This document shows, piece by piece, positions 1-7,399 of a stretch of 23,761 bases of DNA (its first letter is position 1; each line of letters starts with the position of its first letter). The stretch lies in assembly GCA_964622305.1 (NCBI GenBank), contig CAZUPR010000021.1:1-23761 (forward strand). Direction: 5' to 3'. Source of the stretch: SKKY01 sp964622305. Lineage in GTDB: Bacteria > Bacillota > Peptococcia > Peptococcales > SKKY01. The translations under genes were made by a program, and so were the position numbers. Below the pieces are notes generated by a model, which saw nothing but the letters and a program-made list of their open reading frames with translations, did no database searches and had not been told where the DNA came from.

Positions 1-40
1 TTTCGAGAGCGGTCCCTTCGGCCAGCTTGGGTACTTCTCC
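1..40 (-). tRNA. tRNA-Ser(CGA), 5' half, cut by window edge
   Basis: On the minus strand this reads as the first half of a class II tRNA. The acceptor strand is GGAGAAG, then T8 and A9, a CCC/GGG D stem around a loop containing GG, and an anticodon stem CCGCT. The anticodon loop is CTCGAAA, which puts CGA at positions 34-36, so it should read UCG serine codons. The D-arm layout matches bacterial tRNA-Ser. The window ends right after the anticodon loop, so the 3' stem, long variable arm and T arm cannot be checked. The 5' end lies only 18 bases after the ferredoxin stop codon. Identity as serine is inferred from the anticodon and D-arm shape. Confidence 0.8.
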
Positions 41-58
41 CTGTGAATGCTCTGCTAT

Positions 59-229
59 TTATTCTTGTGAGATTGCACCAACTGGACATACTGCTTCACA
101 AGCACCACAATCTATGCAAGTATCTGGATCGATATTGTATTGTGTATCGCCTTGAGAAATTGATCCTGTTGGACATTCACCCATGCAAGCTCCACACATA
201 ATGCAAGTGTCATTAATCTTATAAGCCAT
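59..229 (-). CDS. 2[4Fe-4S] clostridial-type ferredoxin
   Basis: A 56-residue soluble ferredoxin, a low-potential one-electron carrier for anaerobic enzymes such as pyruvate:ferredoxin oxidoreductase or hydrogenase; the partner cannot be told from here. Two classic CxxCxxCxxxCP motifs are present: Cys9, 12, 15 and 19, and Cys38, 41, 44 and 48, so both 4Fe-4S clusters should form. Length and the symmetric duplicated halves match Clostridium ferredoxins. The start at 229 (MAYKIN) is chosen because GGGAGGTGA sits just upstream; a longer reading frame from 289 would add 20 residues unlike any ferredoxin. The gene follows whiA by 34 bases, has a candidate promoter overlapping the whiA stop, and is followed 18 bases later by a tRNA-Ser gene. 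Confidence 0.95.
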   Translation of the reverse strand: MAYKINDTCIMCGACMGECPTGSISQGDTQYNIDPDTCIDCGACEAVCPVGAISQE

Positions 230-260
230 GGTTTTCACCTCCCAGAATATTAATAATATA

Positions 261-289
261 ATATTACTTTTTTCTGTAACTTTTAGCAA
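261..289 (-). promoter_or_regulatory. candidate sigma-A promoter for ferredoxin and tRNA-Ser
   Basis: On the minus strand, TTGCTA (289-284) is followed by a 17-base spacer and TAATAT (266-261). The -10 box overlaps the whiA stop codon. The expected transcript start, about 7 bases further on, leaves a short leader with the ferredoxin ribosome binding site. This is a match to consensus only. Confidence 0.5.
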
Positions 290-1202
290 TAGCCTCTATT
301 TTTCTCATCCGGTGATTGACCCCAGACTTGCCCACTGGTGGAGTCAACATCTCCCCTAATTCCTTAAGACTTTTTTCAGGATTATCCAGCCGCAGAAGGG
401 CCAGTTCCCTTAAATTTTCTGGCAGACCATCCAAACCTATATAAGTGTTAATGATGTCGATATTTTCAATTTGCTTAAATGCTGCATCTATGGATTTATT
501 CATGTTGGCCGTCTCGCAATTTACCAAACGATTGACCTGGTTGCGCATGCCCTTTTGGATTCTGGTGTTTTCCAGTGAAAAAAGAGCATTATGAGCTTCT
601 ATAATACTCAAAAATGTTGAGATTTGCTCACTTTCCTTCAGGTAAACCAAATAGGTGTTTTTTCTCTGGGTTATTTTTGCCGTCAATTCAAAATCAGAAA
701 GCAAGTCTACCAGAACCTGAGCTATATCTTCACTTTCAAAAACTACTTCCAAATGATAGCCATAATCAGGGTCCGTGACTGAACCTGACCCCAAAAAGAG
801 CCCCCGAATAAAGGCTCGCTTACAGCAAGGATTTTCCATAATTTCCTGGCTGATTCCAGCGTTAAGAAAGAAGCCATCGTCACTAATTCCTAAATCTACA
901 AGGACTTCTTTGACACTCGTCTCGTCGGTTATTTTTACTATATAAATATTATTTTTCTTCAATCTGTTTTTACGAAGAATATTTATTTCTGTCTCGATGC
1001 CATAAGCCGCCTTGACCAGCTTAAGAAATTTCCTGGCAGTGGCCGCATTCTCTGTTCGCATTTCCAGGGCCATCTGCATGTTGGAGCCAATGGTGATTGA
1101 GCCTCCAACACGAATCATTCCTGAGAGCTCAGCCTTCTTGCAGCATTCACCCTCAGGAATGATTCTGGAAATTTCGTTTTTCACATTTGTTGAAAATGAC
1201 AT
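264..1202 (-). CDS. whiA: WhiA, sporulation/cell-division regulator
   Basis: WhiA (YvcL) is a DNA-binding protein of Gram-positive bacteria, required for sporulation septation in Streptomyces and affecting division and chromosome segregation in Bacillus. It couples an N-terminal LAGLIDADG-endonuclease-like fold lacking nuclease activity to a C-terminal helix-turn-helix. The 312 residues match the family length. The N-terminus (MSFSTNVKNE) is typical, and the HTH at the C-terminus carries the recognisable SLKELGEMLTPPVGKSGVNH stretch. The start at 1202 fits AGGTGAT at 1213-1207; GTG at 1211 would fall inside that ribosome binding site. It begins 5 bases after the rapZ stop, so the two are co-translated or at least co-transcribed. 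The usual intervening yvcK is missing. Confidence 0.95.
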   Translation of the reverse strand: MSFSTNVKNEISRIIPEGECCKKAELSGMIRVGGSITIGSNMQMALEMRTENAATARKFLKLVKAAYGIETEINILRKNRLKKNNIYIVKITDETSVKEVLVDLGISDDGFFLNAGISQEIMENPCCKRAFIRGLFLGSGSVTDPDYGYHLEVVFESEDIAQVLVDLLSDFELTAKITQRKNTYLVYLKESEQISTFLSIIEAHNALFSLENTRIQKGMRNQVNRLVNCETANMNKSIDAAFKQIENIDIINTYIGLDGLPENLRELALLRLDNPEKSLKELGEMLTPPVGKSGVNHRMRKIEAIAKSYRKK

Positions 1203-1207
1203 CCACA

Positions 1208-2068
1208 TCACCTGCCCTTTTCTATATCTCTGTGCCTCTTCTGGGTGTAATATCCCAATTTAGCAATTTCTTCCTGCAGGTAGTTAACCAGAGTAACAGA
1301 CCTGTGCTTGCCACCTGTACAACCAATGGCAACAGTCAGATTGGATTTTCCTTCTTTCTCATACATAGGAAGGAGGAAAAGTAATAAGTCCATATATTTA
1401 TTTAGAAAAACTTCTGTAGCTTCCTGGGAGAAAACATAGTCCTGGACCTCCTTGTCATCGCCAGTCTTTTCTTTAAGCTCTGGCAAATAAAAAGGATTAG
1501 GCAAAAATCTCACATCAACCATAAGGTCGGCATCAATAGGCACGCCATACTTATAGCCAAAGGACATAAAGGAAATTTGGAATCTCTCCTTACAATCATC
1601 GCCCAGCTGTTTTCTTATTCTTTCTCTGAGCTTGGCTGCAGTCATATTGCTGGTGTCAATTATCAAGTCAGCCCTGCCCTTAATTTCCTGCAAAATTTCC
1701 CTTTCTTTCTTTATGCCGGCAAGGATGCCACCTTCACAGTCAGCCAGAGGGTGTCGTCTTCTGGTTTCCTTAAAACGGTCCACAATAACCCTGTCCACCG
1801 TTTCTAAAAACAGAATAGAAGAGGGCACCCCCCTATCCCTTAAACCATCAAGGTAGAGAAAAAAGTCTTGCAAATACTTACCCGCCCGAACATCAATAAC
1901 CAGAGCAATCTTTTTTTCTGGCTCTTCACTTTTTTCTATTAGTTCAAAAAACTTAAAAAGAAGGGCTGGTGGCAGATTATCAACACAAAAATAATTCATG
2001 TCTTCTAAAATTTGTATTACTGTTGATTTTCCTGCTCCAGACATACCTGTTACGATAATAAGCTGCAT
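1208..2068 (-). CDS. rapZ: RapZ/YvcJ family nucleotide-binding protein
   Basis: A P-loop protein of the RapZ family. In E. coli RapZ is an RNase E adaptor controlling the GlmZ small RNA; the Bacillus orthologue YvcJ hydrolyses nucleotides and affects competence, and its target in Clostridia is unclear. The Walker A motif GMSGAGKST lies at residues 8-16, and the conserved C-terminal block IGCTGGKHRSVTL is present near residue 250. Length is 286 residues (E. coli 284, B. subtilis 295). The start at 2068 is chosen for AAGGAGG at 2080-2074 with a 6-base spacer and because it begins MQLIIVTG as in relatives; an upstream GTG at 2107 lacks a binding site. It sits between a HAD phosphatase and whiA. 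Confidence 0.95.
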   Translation of the reverse strand: MQLIIVTGMSGAGKSTVIQILEDMNYFCVDNLPPALLFKFFELIEKSEEPEKKIALVIDVRAGKYLQDFFLYLDGLRDRGVPSSILFLETVDRVIVDRFKETRRRHPLADCEGGILAGIKKEREILQEIKGRADLIIDTSNMTAAKLRERIRKQLGDDCKERFQISFMSFGYKYGVPIDADLMVDVRFLPNPFYLPELKEKTGDDKEVQDYVFSQEATEVFLNKYMDLLLFLLPMYEKEGKSNLTVAIGCTGGKHRSVTLVNYLQEEIAKLGYYTQKRHRDIEKGR

Positions 2069-2110
2069 AAGCGCCTCCTTCTGGCTTTTCTTTCCGGCTT
2101 TCGCCACTTT

Positions 2111-2896
2111 TTATAAAACGAACTTTTTAATAGCCTTGGCTACCCCATCCTGGTCGTTAGTAGAGCTAACAAAATCCGCAATTTCTTTAACCTCATTAAC
2201 CGCATTTTCTACAGCAACGCCCAAACCAGCATATTGAAGCATATCAAAATCATTCATGCCATCGCCAATGGCCATAACTTCCTCTCTCTTAATGCCCAAA
2301 GAGTCTGCCAGATTTTTTAAGGCTATACCTTTCATGGCTTTAGGGTTGCCAAACTCCAGGAAATAATCCTTGGATTTTGTTATTGCTAAAATATCCTTGT
2401 AACGGTTTCTGGTCTCCTCCTGAACCTCATTCAAAAGCTCAGGGCGGCCGGCCAAAAGAATCTTGGTGGGCTCAGTGTGTAAGCCTTGGGGAAAGGAAGT
2501 AATTTCATGGTCAATCCTGGAAATCCTTACATAATCCTCACCAAAGTCATTCATTTTTTCCATATAAAGAGTGTCGTTCATGTAGACATTAAGCTGCATG
2601 TCGTAATTTTTAAGAAAATCAATTAAATCTTTGGCCACTTCTTCCTGGATAACATGGTGATGAATTTCTTCATTATCTATAGTTTTTACCAGGGCCCCCT
2701 GATAGGTAATCAGAGGGAGGCTTATTCCCACTTCTTTAGCGAAATCTACAGCTGAGCGAAACATGCGGCCAGTTGCAAAGGTAAAATGAATCCCCTGATC
2801 CAGACAGGCCTGAATTACTTTTTTATTTTCTTCTGAAATTCTAACTTCACTGTTTAGAAGTGTGTCGTCAAGATCAACGGCAATCAATTTTATCAT
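2111..2896 (-). CDS. Cof-type HAD-IIB phosphatase
   Basis: A 261-residue haloacid dehalogenase hydrolase of the Cof/YidA type, which dephosphorylates small metabolites such as sugar phosphates or flavin precursors; the substrate cannot be read from sequence. Motif I is DLDDT with nucleophile Asp8 and acid/base Asp10, motif III includes the lysines around residues 186-189, and motif IV is GDGMND at 211-216. The large middle insertion (roughly residues 85-180) is the C2 cap of this subclass. Its ATG overlaps the uvrC stop as ATGA, implying translational coupling, and it ends 42 bases before the chosen rapZ start. No link to DNA repair is implied beyond shared transcription. Confidence 0.9.
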   Translation of the reverse strand: MIKLIAVDLDDTLLNSEVRISEENKKVIQACLDQGIHFTFATGRMFRSAVDFAKEVGISLPLITYQGALVKTIDNEEIHHHVIQEEVAKDLIDFLKNYDMQLNVYMNDTLYMEKMNDFGEDYVRISRIDHEITSFPQGLHTEPTKILLAGRPELLNEVQEETRNRYKDILAITKSKDYFLEFGNPKAMKGIALKNLADSLGIKREEVMAIGDGMNDFDMLQYAGLGVAVENAVNEVKEIADFVSSTNDQDGVAKAIKKFVL

Positions 2897-4749
2897 TTTT
2901 TTCCTCTACCCTCTTTCCTTTTTAGTCTCATTTGTAAATCTTCATGACTCTTAAGATAATTATACACTTTTTCCAGGACATTTTTCGGTATTTCTGTAAT
3001 TTGATACAAATCTTCCTGACTTGCCTCAACAATGTTGTAGAGAGAGCCAAACTCTCTCATTAAAATTTTCTTTCTTTTTTCCCCAATGCCCGGAATATCA
3101 TCTAAAATCGACTCCAGATTTCTCTTGGTTCTCAGGCTGCGGTGATAGGTCAAGGCAAAACGATGAGCTTCATCCCTTACTCTCTGCAAAAGCTGAAGGC
3201 CAGGACTTCTTCTGTCCAGCCTCAAGGGAGCAATTCTGCCAGGAATAAAAATTTCTTCATCCCTTTCTGCAAGAGATATGAGGGGGATTTTCCCCGCCAG
3301 TCCTTTTTTCTCCAGAAGCTTTAAGACAACCCCCAATTGGCCCTTGCCTCCGTCGATAAGAAGCAAGTCTGGCAGAGGCAGGAACTTTTCATTTTCCTTG
3401 AGAGCCTCATCCAATCTGCGGCCCACAGCTTCTTCCATGGCCCGGTAGTCATCAGCACCAGTAAAGCTCTTTATTTTAAACTTTCTGTAGGACCTCTTGT
3501 CTGGGCTGCCACCTTTAAAAACAACCATGGAGGCCACGTTTTCTGACCCTTGGGTGTTGGAGATATCAAAGCATTCAATACGACTTGGTATCTGCCCTAA
3601 GCCCAGTTTTTCTTTAAGGTCTTCCAGGGCTATTTGCTCTCTTTCCTCTTTCTTAAGGATAATATTTTCCATATAGTTTCTGGCATTCTCATTAACCAGC
3701 TTGATTAAATCACGGTTTTTACCTCTTTGAGGCACAAGAAAGCGAACCTTGTGATTGGCCTCTCTGGAAAAAATCTCTTCCAATAAATCCATATCCTCAA
3801 CTTCAAAAGGCAGAAGAATCTCTCTGGGAAAAGCCTGCTTATTTAAATACCAGGTCTTTAAAAAATCTTCTAAAATCTTATCTTCTTCATCTTCTAATGG
3901 AGTATTAATAGAAAAAATATCCCGGCCACTTACCCGGCCATTGCGGATAAAAAAGATCTGAAAGGCAGCTTTTTTACCCTTGCTGTAGATGCCAATAACA
4001 TCCTGGTCTTCTTCCCGGCCAGAAACAATTTTTTGTTTTTCCATTATTTGGCGGACAGCAGTCAGTTTATCCCGGGCCCTGGCAGCTTTTTCAAACTCCA
4101 GCTTCCTGGCTGCTTCCTCCATCTCCTTGATGAGGGCTCTTTCTACCTCGTTTTTTTGGCCCTTAAGAAAACTTTCAATGCCTTTTATGAGCTCCCCATA
4201 ATCTTCCTGGGAAATCTTACCAGCGCAGGGAGCATAGCACTTCTTTATATGATAATTGAGGCAGGGTTTTCCCTGATTAAAAAGCCCCCTGCCACAGGTT
4301 CTGTAAGGAAAAATCCTTTTAAGCAAATCAACTGTTTCCCTAAGAGCGCCAACGCTGGTGTAGGGGCCATAATAGCGACTGCCGTCTTTAACCAAATTTC
4401 TGGTGACAAAAAGGCGTGGAAAATCTTCATTGGTGATTCTGATAAAGGGATAGCTCTTATCATCCTTGAGGGAGATATTATAGCGGGGCTTGTACTTCTT
4501 TATCAGGTTGTTCTCCAAAATCAGGGCCTCAGCCTCTGTGTCTGTGAGAATATAGTCCAGGTCCACTATTTTTTTAACCAGGATTCTGGTCTTGGCTGAG
4601 TCATGCTTGCTGGTCCTGAAATAGCTGGAAACCCTGGGCTTGAGGGACTTGGCCTTACCAACGTAGATTATTTTATTTTTTTCATCCTTCATCAGATAAA
4701 CGCCTGGTTTTTCCGGAAGGGTTTTTAATTTTTCTTCCAGCTGACTCAT
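2893..4749 (-). CDS. uvrC: Excinuclease ABC subunit C
   Basis: UvrC is the dual-incision nuclease of nucleotide excision repair, recruited by UvrB on damaged DNA. The 618 residues show the full layout: an N-terminal GIY-YIG nuclease (GVY at 16-18, YVGK at 29-32, Arg39, catalytic Glu79 in ALILENN) for the 3' cut, a UVR helical hairpin that binds UvrB at about 197-232 (KLEFEKAARARDKL), an RNase H-like endonuclease domain for the 5' cut, and a C-terminal helix-hairpin-helix (DDIPGIGEKRKKIL, about 551-570). The start at 4749 has GGAG 8 bases upstream. The gene lies 27 bases after uvrA and overlaps the HAD phosphatase by 4 bases. Confidence 0.97.
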   Translation of the reverse strand: MSQLEEKLKTLPEKPGVYLMKDEKNKIIYVGKAKSLKPRVSSYFRTSKHDSAKTRILVKKIVDLDYILTDTEAEALILENNLIKKYKPRYNISLKDDKSYPFIRITNEDFPRLFVTRNLVKDGSRYYGPYTSVGALRETVDLLKRIFPYRTCGRGLFNQGKPCLNYHIKKCYAPCAGKISQEDYGELIKGIESFLKGQKNEVERALIKEMEEAARKLEFEKAARARDKLTAVRQIMEKQKIVSGREEDQDVIGIYSKGKKAAFQIFFIRNGRVSGRDIFSINTPLEDEEDKILEDFLKTWYLNKQAFPREILLPFEVEDMDLLEEIFSREANHKVRFLVPQRGKNRDLIKLVNENARNYMENIILKKEEREQIALEDLKEKLGLGQIPSRIECFDISNTQGSENVASMVVFKGGSPDKRSYRKFKIKSFTGADDYRAMEEAVGRRLDEALKENEKFLPLPDLLLIDGGKGQLGVVLKLLEKKGLAGKIPLISLAERDEEIFIPGRIAPLRLDRRSPGLQLLQRVRDEAHRFALTYHRSLRTKRNLESILDDIPGIGEKRKKILMREFGSLYNIVEASQEDLYQITEIPKNVLEKVYNYLKSHEDLQMRLKRKEGRGKK

Positions 4750-4776
4750 TTTTTCACTCCACTTTTGAATCTTTCT

Positions 4777-7398
4777 TTAAACTAGTACCTTTTGCAAAAA
4801 TCTTCCCGTATGAGAAAGTGGGTTTTGAGCCACTTCTTCCGGTGTACCCAGGGCAACAATAGTTCCACCCTTGGAACCTCCTTCAGGTCCCAGGTCTATA
4901 ATATAGTCTGCCGATTTAATTACATCCAGATTGTGTTCAATGATTACGATGGTATCGTCATTGGCCTTAATTCTTTCCAAGACCTCCAAAAGTTTATGAA
5001 TGTCAGCGGTATGAAGGCCAGTAGTAGGCTCATCCAGGATGTAGAGGCTGCGGCCATTGCTCCGTTTATGGAGCTCCGAGGCCAGCTTGACCCTTTGGGC
5101 CTCGCCACCCGAAAGGGTGGTGGCCGGCTGCCCCAGGCGAATATAGCCCAGGCCCACATCTTCTAAGGTTTTGAGCTTGCGGTGAATCTTTGGCACATTT
5201 TCAAAAAAGTCCCTGGCTTCCTCTACCGTCATGTCAAGAACATCGGCAATATTTTTACCCTTATATCTTATCTCCAGAGTTTCCCTGTTATAACGGCTGC
5301 CCTTACAGACATCACAGGGGATATAAACATCTGGTAAAAAGTGCATCTCTATTTTAATAATCCCATCGCCAGAACAAGCCTCACAGCGGCCGCCGGTAAC
5401 ATTAAAGCTGAAACGCCCTGGCTTATAACCCCTCATCTTTGATTCAGGTAACATGGCAAAAACCTGCCTGATATCATCAAAAACAGAGATATAAGTGGCA
5501 GGGTTAGAACGGGGTGTCCGTCCAATTGGCGACTGGTCTATTTCAATAACCTTATCTATATTTTCTGTTCCCTTAAGGCTTTTAAACTTACCCGGCTTCA
5601 TCTTAGCCTGGGGATAAACTGCCCTGGCTGCTGCCTTGTAAAGAATCTCATTAACCAAGGTGCTCTTACCTGAGCCTGAAACACCAGTAACACAGGTAAA
5701 GAGGCCAATGGGAATCTTAAGATTAAGTTTTTGCAGGTTGTTTTCTTCTGCTCCCAAAATTTCAAGATACTTCCCTGCCGGCTTTTTTCTTTCTGCAGGA
5801 ATTTCAATTTTTTTTCTGCCAGACAGATACTGACCTGTAATTGAGTCCTCAGCAGCAATTATTTCCTCCGGAGTTCCGGCCGCAACAACATTGCCACCAT
5901 GAGCCCCCGCATAGGGGCCAATATCTACCACGTAATCAGCCTCTCTGATTGTATCTTCATCATGTTCAACCACAATCAGGGTGTTACCAAGATTTCTTAA
6001 ATCCTTGAGNNNNNNNNNNNNNNNNNNNNNNNNNNNNNNNNNNNNNNNNNNNNNNNNNNNNNNNNNNNNNNNNNNNNNNNNNNNNNNNNNNNNNNNNNNN
6101 NNNNNNNNNAAAATATTTTTCTGGCCAATCTTTATAGCTAAAGCCTCATCCTTTAACCTTGCGCCACCACATCCTGAACAGGGAGTGTGATCCATATATT
6201 TTTCAATTTCTTCCCTCATATAATTAGAGTTTGTTTCCAGATGTCTTCTTTCAAGATTAGGAATAACTCCCTCAAAGGTACTCTTATAGCGGCGGCTGTC
6301 ACCAGCATTATTAACATATTCGAAATCTAAAATATCTTTGCCACTGCCATAAAGAATGATTTTTTTATCCTTATCCTTAAGCTGAGAATAAGGAAGCTCT
6401 GTTGAAAAACCATATTTTTTAGCAACTACTTCCAGCATTTGGTAATAGATGCCGCCAAATTTCGTGTTCCAGGGAGCAATGGCACCCTGCCTGATACTTT
6501 TCTCTGGAACAGGAACAACCAGTTCTGGAGCTATCTCCATCTTATTGCCCAGGCCACCACAAACGGAACAAGCCCCAAAAGGATTGTTAAAAGAAAACAT
6601 TCTGGGATTTATTTCCGGGAAGTTGATACCACAATCAGGGCAACCAAAGTTTTTACTGAAAATATAATCTTCCCTGGCAGTCAGATTTTCCACCCTGACA
6701 AGGCCATCGGAGAGACCAAAGACTACCTCCAGGGAGTCAGCCAGGCGATTCTCTATTCCTTCTTTGATAATTATCCTGTCTACAATTACGTCAATACTAT
6801 GCTTTTTATTTTTATCCAAAAGAGGGGGCTCTGCTATATCGTAATTTTCGCCATTAACTCTGATTCTCACAAAGCCCTTCTTTTTGATTTCATCAAAAGT
6901 TTTTTTGTGGGTCCCTTTTTGACCACTAATAACCGGGGCTAAAATTTGAATCCGGCTGCCCTCTTCCAGCTCCATAATCTGGTCTACAATCTGCTCTACA
7001 GTCTGTTTCTGAATCTTCTTTCCGCAAGAGGGGCAATAAGGTAGGCCCACCCTGGCAAAGAGCAGACGAAAATAGTCGTAAATTTCTGTTACTGTCCCCA
7101 CTGTTGAGCGGGGGTTTTTGCTGGTTGTCTTTTGGTCTATTGAAATAGCTGGTGATAAACCTTCTATATAGTCCACATCCGGCTTATCCATCTGGCCCAA
7201 AAACATTCTGGCATAGGAAGAGAGAGATTCAACGTACCTTCTCTGCCCTTCTGCATAAATAGTGTCAAAAGCCAGGGAGGACTTGCCTGATCCGCTTAGA
7301 CCAGTCATAACTATAAACTTATCCCTGGGCAATTCTATATCAATATTTTTCAGGTTGTGAACCCTGGCTCCTTTAATAACAATCTTGTCTAAGGCCAT
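4777..7398 (-). CDS. uvrA: Excinuclease ABC subunit A, interrupted by assembly gap
   Basis: UvrA is the dimeric ABC-type ATPase that finds bulky DNA lesions and loads UvrB. Visible parts: first Walker A GLSGSGKSS near residue 33; the UvrB-binding and insertion regions; a zinc finger with CPDC and CSVC; after the gap, the second Walker A GVSGSGKST, a second zinc finger with CEAC and CDVC, the signature LSGGEAQR and Walker B ILDEPTTGLH. The N run at 6010-6109 removes the signature and Walker B of the first ATPase. By comparison with full-length UvrA roughly 105 residues are missing, so the true gap is nearer 315-325 bases than 100. Both flanks match UvrA, so I read it as intact in the organism. 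It starts 1 base after the uvrB stop. Confidence 0.95.
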   Translation of the reverse strand: MALDKIVIKGARVHNLKNIDIELPRDKFIVMTGLSGSGKSSLAFDTIYAEGQRRYVESLSSYARMFLGQMDKPDVDYIEGLSPAISIDQKTTSKNPRSTVGTVTEIYDYFRLLFARVGLPYCPSCGKKIQKQTVEQIVDQIMELEEGSRIQILAPVISGQKGTHKKTFDEIKKKGFVRIRVNGENYDIAEPPLLDKNKKHSIDVIVDRIIIKEGIENRLADSLEVVFGLSDGLVRVENLTAREDYIFSKNFGCPDCGINFPEINPRMFSFNNPFGACSVCGGLGNKMEIAPELVVPVPEKSIRQGAIAPWNTKFGGIYYQMLEVVAKKYGFSTELPYSQLKDKDKKIILYGSGKDILDFEYVNNAGDSRRYKSTFEGVIPNLERRHLETNSNYMREEIEKYMDHTPCSGCGGARLKDEALAIKIGQKNIXXXXXXXXXXXXXXXXXXXXXXXXXXXXXXXXXXLKDLRNLGNTLIVVEHDEDTIREADYVVDIGPYAGAHGGNVVAAGTPEEIIAAEDSITGQYLSGRKKIEIPAERKKPAGKYLEILGAEENNLQKLNLKIPIGLFTCVTGVSGSGKSTLVNEILYKAAARAVYPQAKMKPGKFKSLKGTENIDKVIEIDQSPIGRTPRSNPATYISVFDDIRQVFAMLPESKMRGYKPGRFSFNVTGGRCEACSGDGIIKIEMHFLPDVYIPCDVCKGSRYNRETLEIRYKGKNIADVLDMTVEEARDFFENVPKIHRKLKTLEDVGLGYIRLGQPATTLSGGEAQRVKLASELHKRSNGRSLYILDEPTTGLHTADIHKLLEVLERIKANDDTIVIIEHNLDVIKSADYIIDLGPEGGSKGGTIVALGTPEEVAQNPLSHTGRFLQKVLV
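6010..6109. other. Assembly gap of 100 N inside uvrA
   Basis: Exactly 100 N, the conventional placeholder for a gap of unknown size. The flanks code for UvrA residues that are about 105 positions apart in full-length relatives, so the placeholder is too short. The frame is kept across it only because the placeholder happens to suit. Confidence 0.98.
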
Positions 7399-7399
7399 T

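Noticed and set aside
4033..4599. Plus-strand open frame of 188 codons
   Set aside because: It lies wholly antisense to uvrC, which has clear motifs throughout, and its translation resembles no protein I know.
6439..6942. Plus-strand open frame of 167 codons
   Set aside because: Antisense to the well-conserved uvrA coding sequence; a compositional shadow.
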